From the NCBI RefSeq assembly GCF_004570865.1, contig NZ_SPQS01000039.1:1-41543 (forward strand): a stretch of 41,543 bases of DNA, in the 5' to 3' direction. The notes under the pieces are model-generated. The model was not told the origin of the DNA, did not search any database, and was given only the letters and a program-made list of their open reading frames with translations. The position numbers and the translations under genes were made by a program. Below are positions 10,997 through 18,960 of this stretch, piece after piece (positions within the stretch are counted from its first letter, which is position 1; every line of letters starts with the position of its first letter). This DNA is from Bradyrhizobium frederickii. GTDB taxonomy: Bacteria > Pseudomonadota > Alphaproteobacteria > Rhizobiales > Xanthobacteraceae.

Positions 10997-12226
10997 ATGC
11001 CTGCTGTCACCGGCAAAATTGCCGCCGCGTCACTAGCGCTTGCGCTCTTCGCAGCTACGACATCCACCGCGTCGGCCCAGAAAAAATACGATACCGGCGC
11101 GACCGATACCGAGATCAAGATCGGCAACATCATGCCCTACAGCGGACCGGCCTCCGCCTACGGCGTCATCGGGCGGACCGAAGCCGCCTATTTCAAGAAG
11201 GTCAATGACGAGGGCGGCATCAACGGCCGCAAGATCAATTTCGTCTCCTACGACGACGCCTATTCGCCGCCGAAGACGGTTGAGCAGGCGCGCAAGCTGG
11301 TCGAGAGCGATGAAGTGCTGCTCATTTTCAACTCGCTCGGTACGCCGCCGAACTCGGCGATCCAGAAATACATGAACTCGAAGAAGGTGCCGCAGCTGTT
11401 CGTCGCGACCGGCGCCACCAAGTGGAACGATCCGCAGAATTTCCCCTGGACGATGGGCTGGCAACCCAACTACCAGAGCGAGACGCAGATCTACGCGAAA
11501 TACATCATGAAGGCCATGCCGAACGCCAAGATCGGTGTGCTCTACCAGAACGACGATTACGGCAAGGACTACCTGAAGGGTTTGAAGGACGGCCTCGGCG
11601 CCAAGGCCGCGAGCATGATCGTGCTCGAGGAAAGCTACGAGACGTCGGAGCCGACGATCGACAATCACATCGTCAAGCTGAAGGCGACCGGCGCCGACGT
11701 CTTCATCAACATCACCACGCCCAAGTTCGCGGCGCAGGCGATCAAGAAGATCTCCGAAATCGGCTGGAAGCCGACCCACTTCCTCAACAACGTCTCGGCC
11801 TCGGTCGGCAGCGTGATCAAGCCCGCCGGCTTCGAGAATTCGCAAGACATCATCTCGGCCGCCTATCTGAAGGACGTGTCCGACCCGCAGTGGAAGGACG
11901 ACGCCGGCATGAAGGCCTTCCTGGAGTTCATGACGAAGTACTTCCCTGAAGGCGACAAGCTCGACGGCGGCACCATCGTCGGCTACGGCGTGGCGCAGAC
12001 CCTGGTGGAAGTGTTGAAGAAGTGCGGCGACGACCTCACGCGCGCGAACGTCATGAAGCAGGCGGCGAGCCTGAAGGACTTCCGCACCGAAGTGCTGCTG
12101 CCCGGCATCAAGATCAACACCGGCCCGAACGACTTCGCACCGATCAGCTCGCTTCAGCTCATGAAGTTCAAGGGCGAGAAGTGGGACCTGTTCGGCGACG
12201 TGATCAGCGCCGACGCCGGCGGCTAA
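10997..12226 (+). CDS. Periplasmic ABC binding protein, paralogue 4
   Basis: This 409-residue type-I binding protein has a signal peptide MPAVTGKIAAASLALALFAA ending TASAQ, then KKYDTGATDTEIKIGNIMPY. ACAGGGAG lies ahead of the ATG. It is very similar to copy 3 but differs in the C-terminal lobe (FLEFMTKYFPEGDKLDGG versus NDFLDKYYPEANRADGA). Its TAA stop lies inside the first arm of an interspersed palindromic element (12225-12325). A strong terminator follows at 12353. The high similarity to its neighbours makes it a good case for tandem duplication with possible ligand diversification. Confidence 0.91.
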   Translation: MPAVTGKIAAASLALALFAATTSTASAQKKYDTGATDTEIKIGNIMPYSGPASAYGVIGRTEAAYFKKVNDEGGINGRKINFVSYDDAYSPPKTVEQARKLVESDEVLLIFNSLGTPPNSAIQKYMNSKKVPQLFVATGATKWNDPQNFPWTMGWQPNYQSETQIYAKYIMKAMPNAKIGVLYQNDDYGKDYLKGLKDGLGAKAASMIVLEESYETSEPTIDNHIVKLKATGADVFINITTPKFAAQAIKKISEIGWKPTHFLNNVSASVGSVIKPAGFENSQDIISAAYLKDVSDPQWKDDAGMKAFLEFMTKYFPEGDKLDGGTIVGYGVAQTLVEVLKKCGDDLTRANVMKQAASLKDFRTEVLLPGIKINTGPNDFAPISSLQLMKFKGEKWDLFGDVISADAGG

Positions 12227-12325
12227 AGCGCGATGCGATTAGGATGAATCGTCATCGCGCTTTAGGTTGTTGTTTAAGCATGATCTTTTCGGAAAACCGC
12301 TGCGCACTTTTCCGGATCATGCTTT
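12225..12325. repeat. Double-hairpin intergenic repeat abutting the SBP4 stop
   Basis: Two consecutive inverted repeats are seen. AAAGCGCGATG (12225-12235) pairs with CATCGCGCTTT (12253-12263), perfect over 11 bases. AAGCATGATC (12276-12285) pairs with GATCATGCTT (12315-12324), with CGGAAAA and TTTTCCG pairing further in. From memory, elements with the GCATGATCTTTTCGGAAAACCG core are abundant between genes in Bradyrhizobium, Rhodopseudomonas and Methylobacterium. The stop codon of the fourth binding protein lies in its first arm. Confidence 0.75.
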
Positions 12326-12352
12326 AGCCCCGCGCGACTTGCCAATGCCACG

Positions 12353-12382
12353 CCCCCTGCGCCGACCGCGCAGGGGGTTTTT
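12353..12382 (+). terminator. Strong rho-independent terminator after the binding-protein array
   Basis: CCCCCTGCGC (12353-12362) pairs perfectly with GCGCAGGGGG (12368-12377) around a five-base loop and is followed by a T-run. It closes the binding-protein array before the glycerate kinase gene. Confidence 0.88.
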
Positions 12383-12517
12383 GCTTGCGCGCCGATCATG
12401 ATGACGCGATTGCACAATCGAATAATGGCTGTGGCCGCTTACGCTTTTGCGCCTGATGCGATAGGCATGTGAGCGGCGTGACCGCCAGCTTGTTCCGTCT
12501 GCTCAAGGCCTTTCGTG

Positions 12518-13801
12518 ATGACCGATCGACGCCCCCTGCTCCGCGCACTCTATGACGCCGCCGTCGCCGCCGCTCATCCCAATGTGGTGCTGGCGCCGCA
12601 CTTGCCGCCCGCGCCCAAAGGACGCGTGATCTGCCTCGCCGCCGGCAAGGGCGCTGGCGCCATGGCCGCGGCGGCCGAGCGGCACTATCTCGACACGCTC
12701 CAGCTCGCGCCCGAACGCCTCGTCGGCATCGCCACCACGCGCCACGGCTACGGCGTGCCGACGCGCCGCATCCGCGTGGTCGAAGCCGGTCATCCCGTGC
12801 CGGACGAGGCCGGCCTGAAGGGCGCCGCCGACACGCTCGCGCTCGCAGGCGAGGCCGGTCCGGACGATCTGCTCCTGGTGCTGCTCACCGGCGGCGGCTC
12901 GGCCAACTGGATCGCGCCGAGCGAGGGCATCAGCTTCGCGCAGAAGCAGGCGGTCAACAAGGCGCTGCTGCGCTCGGGCGCGCCGATCGGCGAGATGAAT
13001 ATTGTCCGGAAACATCTGTCGCGGATCAAGGGCGGCCGGCTGGCGCGCGCCGGCAAGAATGCCGCCGAGATCGTGACGCTCGCGATCTCGGACGTGCCGC
13101 ATGACGATCCTTCCGCAATCGCTTCCGGCCCGACCGTGCCCGATCCGACCACGCTGGCGGACGCACGCGCCATCGTCGCGAAATACAAGCTCGGCATCGA
13201 CGATGCCGTCCGCATCGCGCTCGACGATCCCGCCAACGAAAGCTGCAAGCCCGACGATGCCGCCTTCGCGCGCGCGCGTTTCGAACTGATCGCGCGGCCC
13301 AAGCAGTCGCTCGACGCCGCGGTAAAGCTCGCGCGCGAATCCGGCTACGAGACCATCGACCTCGGCGCCGACCTCGAAGGCGAGGCGCGCGAGGTTGCCG
13401 CCGCGCACGCCAGACTGGCGCTGGACGCGCGCGCGCAAGGCAGGCGCCTTGCGATCCTGTCCGGCGGCGAGCTCACGGTGACCGTGCGCGGCCAGGGGCG
13501 CGGTGGGCCGAACCAGGAATACGCGCTGGAGCTGGCCAACCTGCTCAAAGACACGCCGGACGTTTCGGCGCTGGCAGGCGATACCGACGGCGCCGATGGC
13601 GGTGCCGGCCACCCCACCGACCCCGCCGGTGCGCTGATCGACGCGGCGACATTCGCCAGGATGAAGGCGCAGGGGCTGAAGCCGCAGGAATATCTGGACA
13701 ACAACGACGCCACCGCGTTCTTCGAGGCCACCGGCGACCTGCTGCTGCCGGGTCCGACGCTGACCAACGTCAATGACATCAGGGTCATCCTGGTGGATTA
13801 G
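12518..13801 (+). CDS. ttuD: Glycerate 2-kinase, MOFRL/DUF4147 family
   Basis: This 427-residue cytoplasmic kinase would phosphorylate D-glycerate to 2-phosphoglycerate using ATP, in glyoxylate/tartronate or serine-cycle metabolism. The N-terminal DUF4147 domain carries AAGKGAGAMA (about 41-50) and the LLTGGGSANW loop (near 124-130). The C-terminal MOFRL domain holds LAGDTDGADGG and ends with the typical GPTLTNVNDIRVILV. The ATG at 12518 was chosen; the GTG one codon earlier is possible, with AAGG upstream of both. It stands alone between the transporter array and the convergent hydrogenase-like operon. The symbol ttuD/gckA is by family resemblance. Confidence 0.9.
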   Translation: MTDRRPLLRALYDAAVAAAHPNVVLAPHLPPAPKGRVICLAAGKGAGAMAAAAERHYLDTLQLAPERLVGIATTRHGYGVPTRRIRVVEAGHPVPDEAGLKGAADTLALAGEAGPDDLLLVLLTGGGSANWIAPSEGISFAQKQAVNKALLRSGAPIGEMNIVRKHLSRIKGGRLARAGKNAAEIVTLAISDVPHDDPSAIASGPTVPDPTTLADARAIVAKYKLGIDDAVRIALDDPANESCKPDDAAFARARFELIARPKQSLDAAVKLARESGYETIDLGADLEGEAREVAAAHARLALDARAQGRRLAILSGGELTVTVRGQGRGGPNQEYALELANLLKDTPDVSALAGDTDGADGGAGHPTDPAGALIDAATFARMKAQGLKPQEYLDNNDATAFFEATGDLLLPGPTLTNVNDIRVILVD

Positions 13802-13857
13802 GCTCGTCCCGTGCGGAAGCGAATCCGGGACATTCGCAGCGACGGCGCGTGGGCGGC

Positions 13858-14382
13858 TTAGCGTTTGCCGCCGACGTGCTCCAGCAGCGCGAGCAGGCCC
13901 TTCAGCAAGTCCGTCGGTGACGGCGGGCAGCCCCTGATGTGCAGATCCACCGGAACGGTCTCGGATACGCCACCGACGCAGGCGTAGCTGTCTCTGAAAA
14001 TGCCGCCATCGACCGCACAAGCGCCGACCGCGACGACCCATTTCGGATCTGGCGTCGCGTTGTAGGTCCGCTCCAGCGCTTCCTGCATGTTCTTCGTCAC
14101 GGGACCCGTGACCAGCAGCACGTCGGCATGGCGTGGCGAGGCGACGAAGCGCAGGCCGAAACGTTCGATGTCGTAGAAGGCGTTGGAAAGCGCGTGGATC
14201 TCCAGCTCGCAGCCGTTACACGATCCGGCATCGACCTCGCGAATGGCAAGAGAACGCCCCAGCCGGGCCTGGGCAGCTCGGTCGACCTTCGCTGCAAGCT
14301 CGGCCAACGCCGAACCATCCGACGCCGGAGCGGGCTCCGTCAGCGAACCATGGGTGAGGCTTTCGAGCAGGGTCTTGCGCAT
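13858..14382 (-). CDS. hyfI: HyfI/NuoB-like FeS small subunit of hydrogenase-like complex
   Basis: This 174-residue subunit is homologous to NuoB/HycG/HyfI, which carries the 4Fe-4S cluster closest to the active site or quinone (N2). Four cysteine ligands are seen: the CNGCE pair (C55, C58), C122 in VGACAVDGG and C152 in RGCPPSP. The cluster site therefore looks intact although the partner large subunit has lost its metal ligands. It is the last gene of the minus-strand operon, three bases after the hyfG-like stop. The N terminus of about 40 residues is Ala-rich and variable. It would act on the cytoplasmic side of the membrane complex. Confidence 0.9.
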   Translation of the reverse strand: MRKTLLESLTHGSLTEPAPASDGSALAELAAKVDRAAQARLGRSLAIREVDAGSCNGCELEIHALSNAFYDIERFGLRFVASPRHADVLLVTGPVTKNMQEALERTYNATPDPKWVVAVGACAVDGGIFRDSYACVGGVSETVPVDLHIRGCPPSPTDLLKGLLALLEHVGGKR

Positions 14383-14385
14383 GGC

Positions 14386-15900
14386 TTAGAGGTCCACGCC
14401 CGAATAGGAACAGTTGAACGATTTGTTGCAAAGCGGGAAGTCGGCAATGATGTTGCCGTCAATCGCGGTTTCCAGCAGCGGCCACTGGAACCACGAGGCG
14501 TCGCGCAGGTGGCAGCGGTCGACACGCAACTCGCCGTCGAGCCGCAGCCACACCAGAACGTCGCCGCGGAAGGCCTCGGTGAGCGCCATGCCCTCACAGG
14601 CACCGCCGCCGCTCCGGGCTGGCAGCGCGGTCTCGAGTTCGCCCGGCCCAAGCCGGTCGAGAATCTGCTCGATCAACGAGACGCTCTGCTCGACCTCGCG
14701 AATTCGGATCCAGACCCGCGCATTCACGTCACCGGCCTGTAGAACCGGCACCTCGAACGACAGCGCGTCGTAAGGCATGTAGGCCAGCGCCCGCCGCGCA
14801 TCAAAATCGCGGCCCGAGCCGCGGCCGACAAAGCCGCCGGCGCCGAACTGGCGCGCATATTCCGCCTTCACGATGCCTGTGGTGACGGTGCGGTCCTGCA
14901 AGGACGCCGTATTGTCGTAGAGTTCGATCAAGCGCGGAAAGACCTTGCGTAGCTCCGCGAGCAGCGCGCGTAGCGCGGAAACGCCGTCCGGCGCAATGTC
15001 ACGCCTCACGCCACCGGGCACGATGACGTCCATCATCAGGCGATGGCCGAACGCGACGTCCGCAGCGCGCAGGCAACGCTCACGCAGAACGCCGGTCTGG
15101 GCATGCATCAGCGCGAACGAAGCGTCGTTGCAGATGGCCCCGATGTCGCCCAGATGATTGGCAAGCCGCTCCAGCTCCGCCATCAGCGCCCGCAAGAGGC
15201 TCGCTCGCCTCGGCGCCTCGATCTGCAGTGCTGCTTCCACGGCACACGCAAAGGCGAAGACGTAGGCGACGGCGCTGTCGCCGGAGGCGCGGCCGGCGAG
15301 CTTTGCCGCGGCCTCGAGGCTAGCCCCCTGCATCAGCGACTCGATGCCCTTGTGGGTGTAGCCGAGCCGCTGCTCCAGCCGCACCACATGTTCGCCATTG
15401 GCGGTGAAGCGGAAATGGCCGGGCTCGATGATCCCGGCATGGACCGGGCCGACCGCCACCTGGTGCAACGCCTCGCCCTCCGCCGGCAGGAATTGGTACG
15501 GCCGCACGTCGCGCGAGGCGTTGCGGGCCGACAGCGGATAGGATTGGCCCCAGGCGTCATGATCGAGCCACGGCCGCAGATCGTGCGCAGCTGTCGGAAC
15601 AAGCCCGAACAGATCATGGATGGTCCGCTCCAGCCGAAGCGCCGGCGGATGACGGTTGGCGACGCTTGGAAATGTGCCGGCCGTACACTCGTAGGTGACG
15701 ACCGCGATCGCGGCCGAGCCTGCATCGAGCATCGCCATATGCACCGCGCTCGGCTCGCCCCAGAAGCCGAGCAGTGTGAGGCCCCCCTCGACCAGCCGAT
15801 CGATCGCCACCTGCCAGCCCGCTTCCGTCACGACGGCGCGCGGCCAGGGCCGGTGCGACGACACCGCTTTGACATGGGGGATGCTGTCGAGGATGCCCAT
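14386..15900 (-). CDS. hyfG: HyfG/HycE-like large subunit lacking the NiFe ligands
   Basis: This 504-residue protein has a NuoC-like N-terminal domain (about 1-150, including RTIHDLFGLVP) and a NuoD/hydrogenase-large-subunit domain (from about 155, with RLGYTHKGIESLMQG). In true group-4 hydrogenases the L1 motif RxCGxC and the C-terminal DPCxxC hold nickel and iron. Here L1 reads RASGDS (204-209), and the C terminus reads NCSYSGVDL, where the expected cysteines align with S498 and G501. All four ligands are therefore absent and hydrogen chemistry is not expected. It matches the energy-converting-hydrogenase-related (Ehr) class. C497 is an odd extra cysteine next to the site. The open frame is full length with no sign of decay. 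Confidence 0.88.
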   Translation of the reverse strand: MGILDSIPHVKAVSSHRPWPRAVVTEAGWQVAIDRLVEGGLTLLGFWGEPSAVHMAMLDAGSAAIAVVTYECTAGTFPSVANRHPPALRLERTIHDLFGLVPTAAHDLRPWLDHDAWGQSYPLSARNASRDVRPYQFLPAEGEALHQVAVGPVHAGIIEPGHFRFTANGEHVVRLEQRLGYTHKGIESLMQGASLEAAAKLAGRASGDSAVAYVFAFACAVEAALQIEAPRRASLLRALMAELERLANHLGDIGAICNDASFALMHAQTGVLRERCLRAADVAFGHRLMMDVIVPGGVRRDIAPDGVSALRALLAELRKVFPRLIELYDNTASLQDRTVTTGIVKAEYARQFGAGGFVGRGSGRDFDARRALAYMPYDALSFEVPVLQAGDVNARVWIRIREVEQSVSLIEQILDRLGPGELETALPARSGGGACEGMALTEAFRGDVLVWLRLDGELRVDRCHLRDASWFQWPLLETAIDGNIIADFPLCNKSFNCSYSGVDL

Positions 15901-15903
15901 CGC

Positions 15904-17343
15904 TTATCCCAGGAGCTTGGCGACGTTCTGGAAGCCGGTGACCAGCACCGGCGGCAGATAGATGCCGGCCATCAGCACCAATCCGAGGTGTGTGAACATC
16001 GGCACGTAGGAGGCTTCCGCCGGTGCGGTCCTGCCTTTGGGCTCGCCGAACATCACCACGCCGACCCGCAGGAAGAGCCCGCCGAGCGCGATGATGATGC
16101 CGAGCACCAGGATCACCGTCAGCCAGGGCGCGCGGGCGAACGTCGAGCTCACCACCAGAAACTCGCTCATGAAGATGCCGAACGGCGGCAGCCCGACGAT
16201 GGCGATGACGCCGAGCATCAGGCCCCAGCCGAGCACGGGGTTGGTCGTCGTGAGGCCGCCGATATCGGCGATCTTCTGTGTGCCCTTGACCTGCGCGATA
16301 TGGCCGACAGCGAAGAAGATTGCCGACTTGGTCAGCGAATGCATGGCCATGTGCAACAGAGCCGCGAAATTGGCGAGCGGGCCGCCCATGCCGAAGGCGA
16401 AGACGATGATGCCCATATGCTCGATCGAGGAATAGGCGAACATCCGCTTGATGTCGCGGCGCCGGTACAGCATCAGCGCGGCGAAGATCACCGAGATCAG
16501 GCCCATGGTCACCATCAGCGGACCCGGCGCGATGGCCTCGGAGTTGACCGCGAGCATCATCTTGAAGCGCAGCAGTGCATAGAGCGCGACATTGAGCAAC
16601 AGACCGGACAGCACCGCCGAGATCGGCGTCGGGCCCTCAGCATGGGCATCCGGCAGCCAGGCGTGCAGCGGCGCAAGGCCGACCTTGGTGCCGTAGCCCA
16701 GCAGGAGGAAGACGAAGGCGACGTTGAGCAGCGCCGGGTCGAACTGTGCGGCGTGCTGCACCAGCACCGTCCATACCATGCCGTCCAGCCCCTCGCCCAC
16801 CGCGGGGCGCGCCGCCATATAGACCAGGATGGTGCCGAACAGCGCGAGCGCGATGCCGACGCTACCGAGGATGAAGTATTTCCATGCGGCTTCCAGCGCC
16901 TCATGGGTGCGGTAGATGCCGACCATCAGCACGGTCGTCAGCGTCGCCACCTCGACCGCGACCCACATCAGGCCGATATTGTTGGCGACGAGCGCGAGGT
17001 TCATCGCGAACATCAGCATCTGGTACATCGCGTGATAGAAACGCAGGAAGGCCGGTGTCAGCCGCCCGATCTCGATCTCGTGGTGGATGTAGCTCGCGCT
17101 GAAGACCGAGGTCGTGAAGCCGATGAAGGTGGTCAGAATTATAAAGACCTTGTTGAGGTCGTCGAGCAGCAGATACTGCCCCGACGCCGGCTCGATCACG
17201 AACAGGGACAGCGAGGTGAGGAAGGTGGCGAGCGCCGCGACGATGTTGAGCTTCGCCGCCAGCATGTAGCCAGGCAGGATCGCGAGCAGAGCGGCCGAGA
17301 CGGACGGGATCAGCAGGATCGCACCGAGCGCATCGATCGTCAT
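15904..17343 (-). CDS. hyfF: HyfF/NuoN-like antiporter-type membrane subunit
   Basis: This 479-residue membrane protein of the Mrp-antiporter/NuoL-M-N family has about 14 hydrophobic segments. Conserved ion-pathway elements are seen, such as LMWVAVEVATLTTVLMVG with its membrane glutamate, KVGLAPLHAWLPDAHAEGPTPISAVLSG and RRRDIKRMFAYSSIEHMG. It is predicted to move protons or sodium in the complex. The start ATG overlaps the hyfE-like stop by four bases (17340-17343). The reading frame is intact. Confidence 0.92.
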   Translation of the reverse strand: MTIDALGAILLIPSVSAALLAILPGYMLAAKLNIVAALATFLTSLSLFVIEPASGQYLLLDDLNKVFIILTTFIGFTTSVFSASYIHHEIEIGRLTPAFLRFYHAMYQMLMFAMNLALVANNIGLMWVAVEVATLTTVLMVGIYRTHEALEAAWKYFILGSVGIALALFGTILVYMAARPAVGEGLDGMVWTVLVQHAAQFDPALLNVAFVFLLLGYGTKVGLAPLHAWLPDAHAEGPTPISAVLSGLLLNVALYALLRFKMMLAVNSEAIAPGPLMVTMGLISVIFAALMLYRRRDIKRMFAYSSIEHMGIIVFAFGMGGPLANFAALLHMAMHSLTKSAIFFAVGHIAQVKGTQKIADIGGLTTTNPVLGWGLMLGVIAIVGLPPFGIFMSEFLVVSSTFARAPWLTVILVLGIIIALGGLFLRVGVVMFGEPKGRTAPAEASYVPMFTHLGLVLMAGIYLPPVLVTGFQNVAKLLG

Positions 17344-18002
17344 CGCCGCTCTCCCCGGAAGCGATCGAGCGCCTGCACGTCCACGCTGTCAAAACGCTCG
17401 CGGATGCGGAACAGGAATATCCCGATCACGATGAAAGCGATCAGCACCGAGAAGGCGACGCTGATCTCGACCACCAGCGGCATGCCCTTGGCTCCCGTTG
17501 CCGCCAGCACCAGCCCATTCTCCAGCGACATGAAGCCGACGACCTGGCTCACGGCGTTGCGTCTCGTAACCATGATCAGGAGCCCCAGCAGCACCACCGA
17601 CAGCGCGAAGGCGAGATCCTCGCGCGCGAGTGCGTCGGCGCCCGGCGTCACCCGCAACATCACCACCATCGACAGCGCGACGAGGCCTATCCCGGCCATC
17701 ATCGTCAACCCGATGCCGATCACGTTCTCGATCTCGCGGTGGATACCGAGCCGCTTGATGATCCGGTGCAACGCCACAGGGATGATGATGGCCTTGAAGA
17801 CCAGCGCGATCAGCGCCGTGATATAGAGATGCGGCGCCTGCTGCACATAGGCCTGCCAGCCCACCGACAGCGCCAGCACGCCGGCATGCAGCGCATAGAC
17901 GTTGAGCAGCGCATAGAGCCGATCCTGATAGAGCATCATGAAGCTCGCCAGCACGAGGGAGCCGGCGAGCAGATGGGCGATGTCGAATTGCAGGCTGCTC
18001 AT
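17340..18002 (-). CDS. hyfE: HyfE-like membrane subunit (NuoK-related)
   Basis: This 220-residue membrane protein has about six to seven hydrophobic segments. The second half, with VTRRNAVSQVVGFMSLENGLVLAATG, resembles the NuoK/MrpC region that HyfE proteins carry. The first half contains LYALLNVYALHAGVLAL, also typical. The start at MSSLQFD (18002) was chosen over an upstream in-frame ATG because that extension would lie inside the preceding gene. The start is one base from the end of the hyfC-like gene. It probably connects the antiporter-like subunits in the membrane arm. Confidence 0.88.
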   Translation of the reverse strand: MSSLQFDIAHLLAGSLVLASFMMLYQDRLYALLNVYALHAGVLALSVGWQAYVQQAPHLYITALIALVFKAIIIPVALHRIIKRLGIHREIENVIGIGLTMMAGIGLVALSMVVMLRVTPGADALAREDLAFALSVVLLGLLIMVTRRNAVSQVVGFMSLENGLVLAATGAKGMPLVVEISVAFSVLIAFIVIGIFLFRIRERFDSVDVQALDRFRGERR

Positions 18003-18003
18003 C

Positions 18004-18960
18004 TCACAGGCTCCCCGACACGAAGCGCAACAGCGTGGCAAGCAATGCCAGCATCAGCGCCGCGCCCAAGAACTCCGGAATCCGGAACACGCGCATCTTG
18101 GCGATCGCGGTCTCGAACACGGCAAGCAGGAAGCCGAGGACCGTCAGCTTGCCGAGATAGACCAGCGCGCCAAGAGCGAGCCTTGCAACGCTCGCATCGG
18201 CGGTCGCCGTACCCCATGGCAGGAACACGCAGGCGATCAGCGAGACATAGAGCAGAAGCTTGAGCTGCGACGACAAGTCGATCAGCGCGAGATGCCGCCC
18301 CGAATATTCCAGCACCATGGCCTCGTGCACCATGGTGAGCTCGAGATGGGTGGCGGGGTTGTCGATGGGGATACGGGCATTCTCCGCCAGCGCCACGATG
18401 GTCAGCGCCACGAACGCCATCCCCAACGACACACGCAGACCGACCGCGTCCGAGCCCATGAACTCGGCCACCGTGGGGAGCTGCGTCGAGCCGGCGATCA
18501 TTGCAACCGAGAACGCGGTGATCAGCATCGCGGGCTCGGCGAGGGAGGCGATCATCACCTCACGGCTGGAGCCGATGCCGCCGAAGGCGGTCCCGACGTC
18601 CATGCCGGCGAGCGCCTGGAAGAAGCGGGCGCTGCCGAGCAGCGCAGTGATGGCGATGAGATCGGCGGTCCAGGAGAACAACAGACCATTGCCGAAGGTC
18701 GGCACCAGCGAGGCCGCGACCCAGGTGCCCGCGAAGATCAGATAGGGAATGACGCGGAACAGCCAGGAGGCGTTGTCCGCGAGCACGACGTCCTTGCGCA
18801 TCAGGCGGATGAGGTCGCGATAAGGTTGGAGCAGCGGCGGGCCGCGCCGGCGTAGCAGCCGAGCCTTCACCTTCCGCACGAAACCCGTCAGCAGCGGCGC
18901 GAGCCCCAGCACCAGCGACATCTGCGCGCCCTGGGAGAGGATGTCGCGCAGCTCGTTCAT
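18004..18960 (-). CDS. hyfC: HyfC/HycD/NuoH-like membrane subunit
   Basis: This 318-residue membrane protein, homologous to NuoH/HycD/HyfC, couples the soluble arm to the ion-pumping arm. Near the N terminus it has the RRRGPPLLQPYRDLIRLMRK loop typical of this family (RRGP-LLQPYRDL). Later come ENARIPIDNPATHLELTMVH and EYSGRHLALIDLSS, with the conserved charged residues of the quinone-facing loop. About eight membrane segments are seen. Its ATG overlaps the hyfB-like stop by four bases; a longer in-frame extension upstream lies inside hyfB and was rejected. Confidence 0.92.
   Translation of the reverse strand: MNELRDILSQGAQMSLVLGLAPLLTGFVRKVKARLLRRRGPPLLQPYRDLIRLMRKDVVLADNASWLFRVIPYLIFAGTWVAASLVPTFGNGLLFSWTADLIAITALLGSARFFQALAGMDVGTAFGGIGSSREVMIASLAEPAMLITAFSVAMIAGSTQLPTVAEFMGSDAVGLRVSLGMAFVALTIVALAENARIPIDNPATHLELTMVHEAMVLEYSGRHLALIDLSSQLKLLLYVSLIACVFLPWGTATADASVARLALGALVYLGKLTVLGFLLAVFETAIAKMRVFRIPEFLGAALMLALLATLLRFVSGSL

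Noticed and set aside
8110..12226. That one or more of the tandem binding proteins is a pseudogene
   Set aside because: All four have full-length frames, signal peptides, ribosome sites and conserved cores.
12225..12325. A tRNA-like or small RNA gene from the strong secondary structure
   Set aside because: The hairpins match known interspersed repeats in style, and there is no cloverleaf with T-loop or anticodon features.
14386..15900. A functional NiFe hydrogenase large subunit
   Set aside because: The cysteine ligands at both the L1 and C-terminal motifs are absent, so I describe it as hydrogenase-like instead.
15043..17826. A 927-codon open frame on the plus strand, antisense to the hydrogenase-like operon
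   Set aside because: It is rich in Arg, His, Asp and Gln with no domain, and lies opposite well-conserved subunits. High GC content removes stops from such shadow frames.
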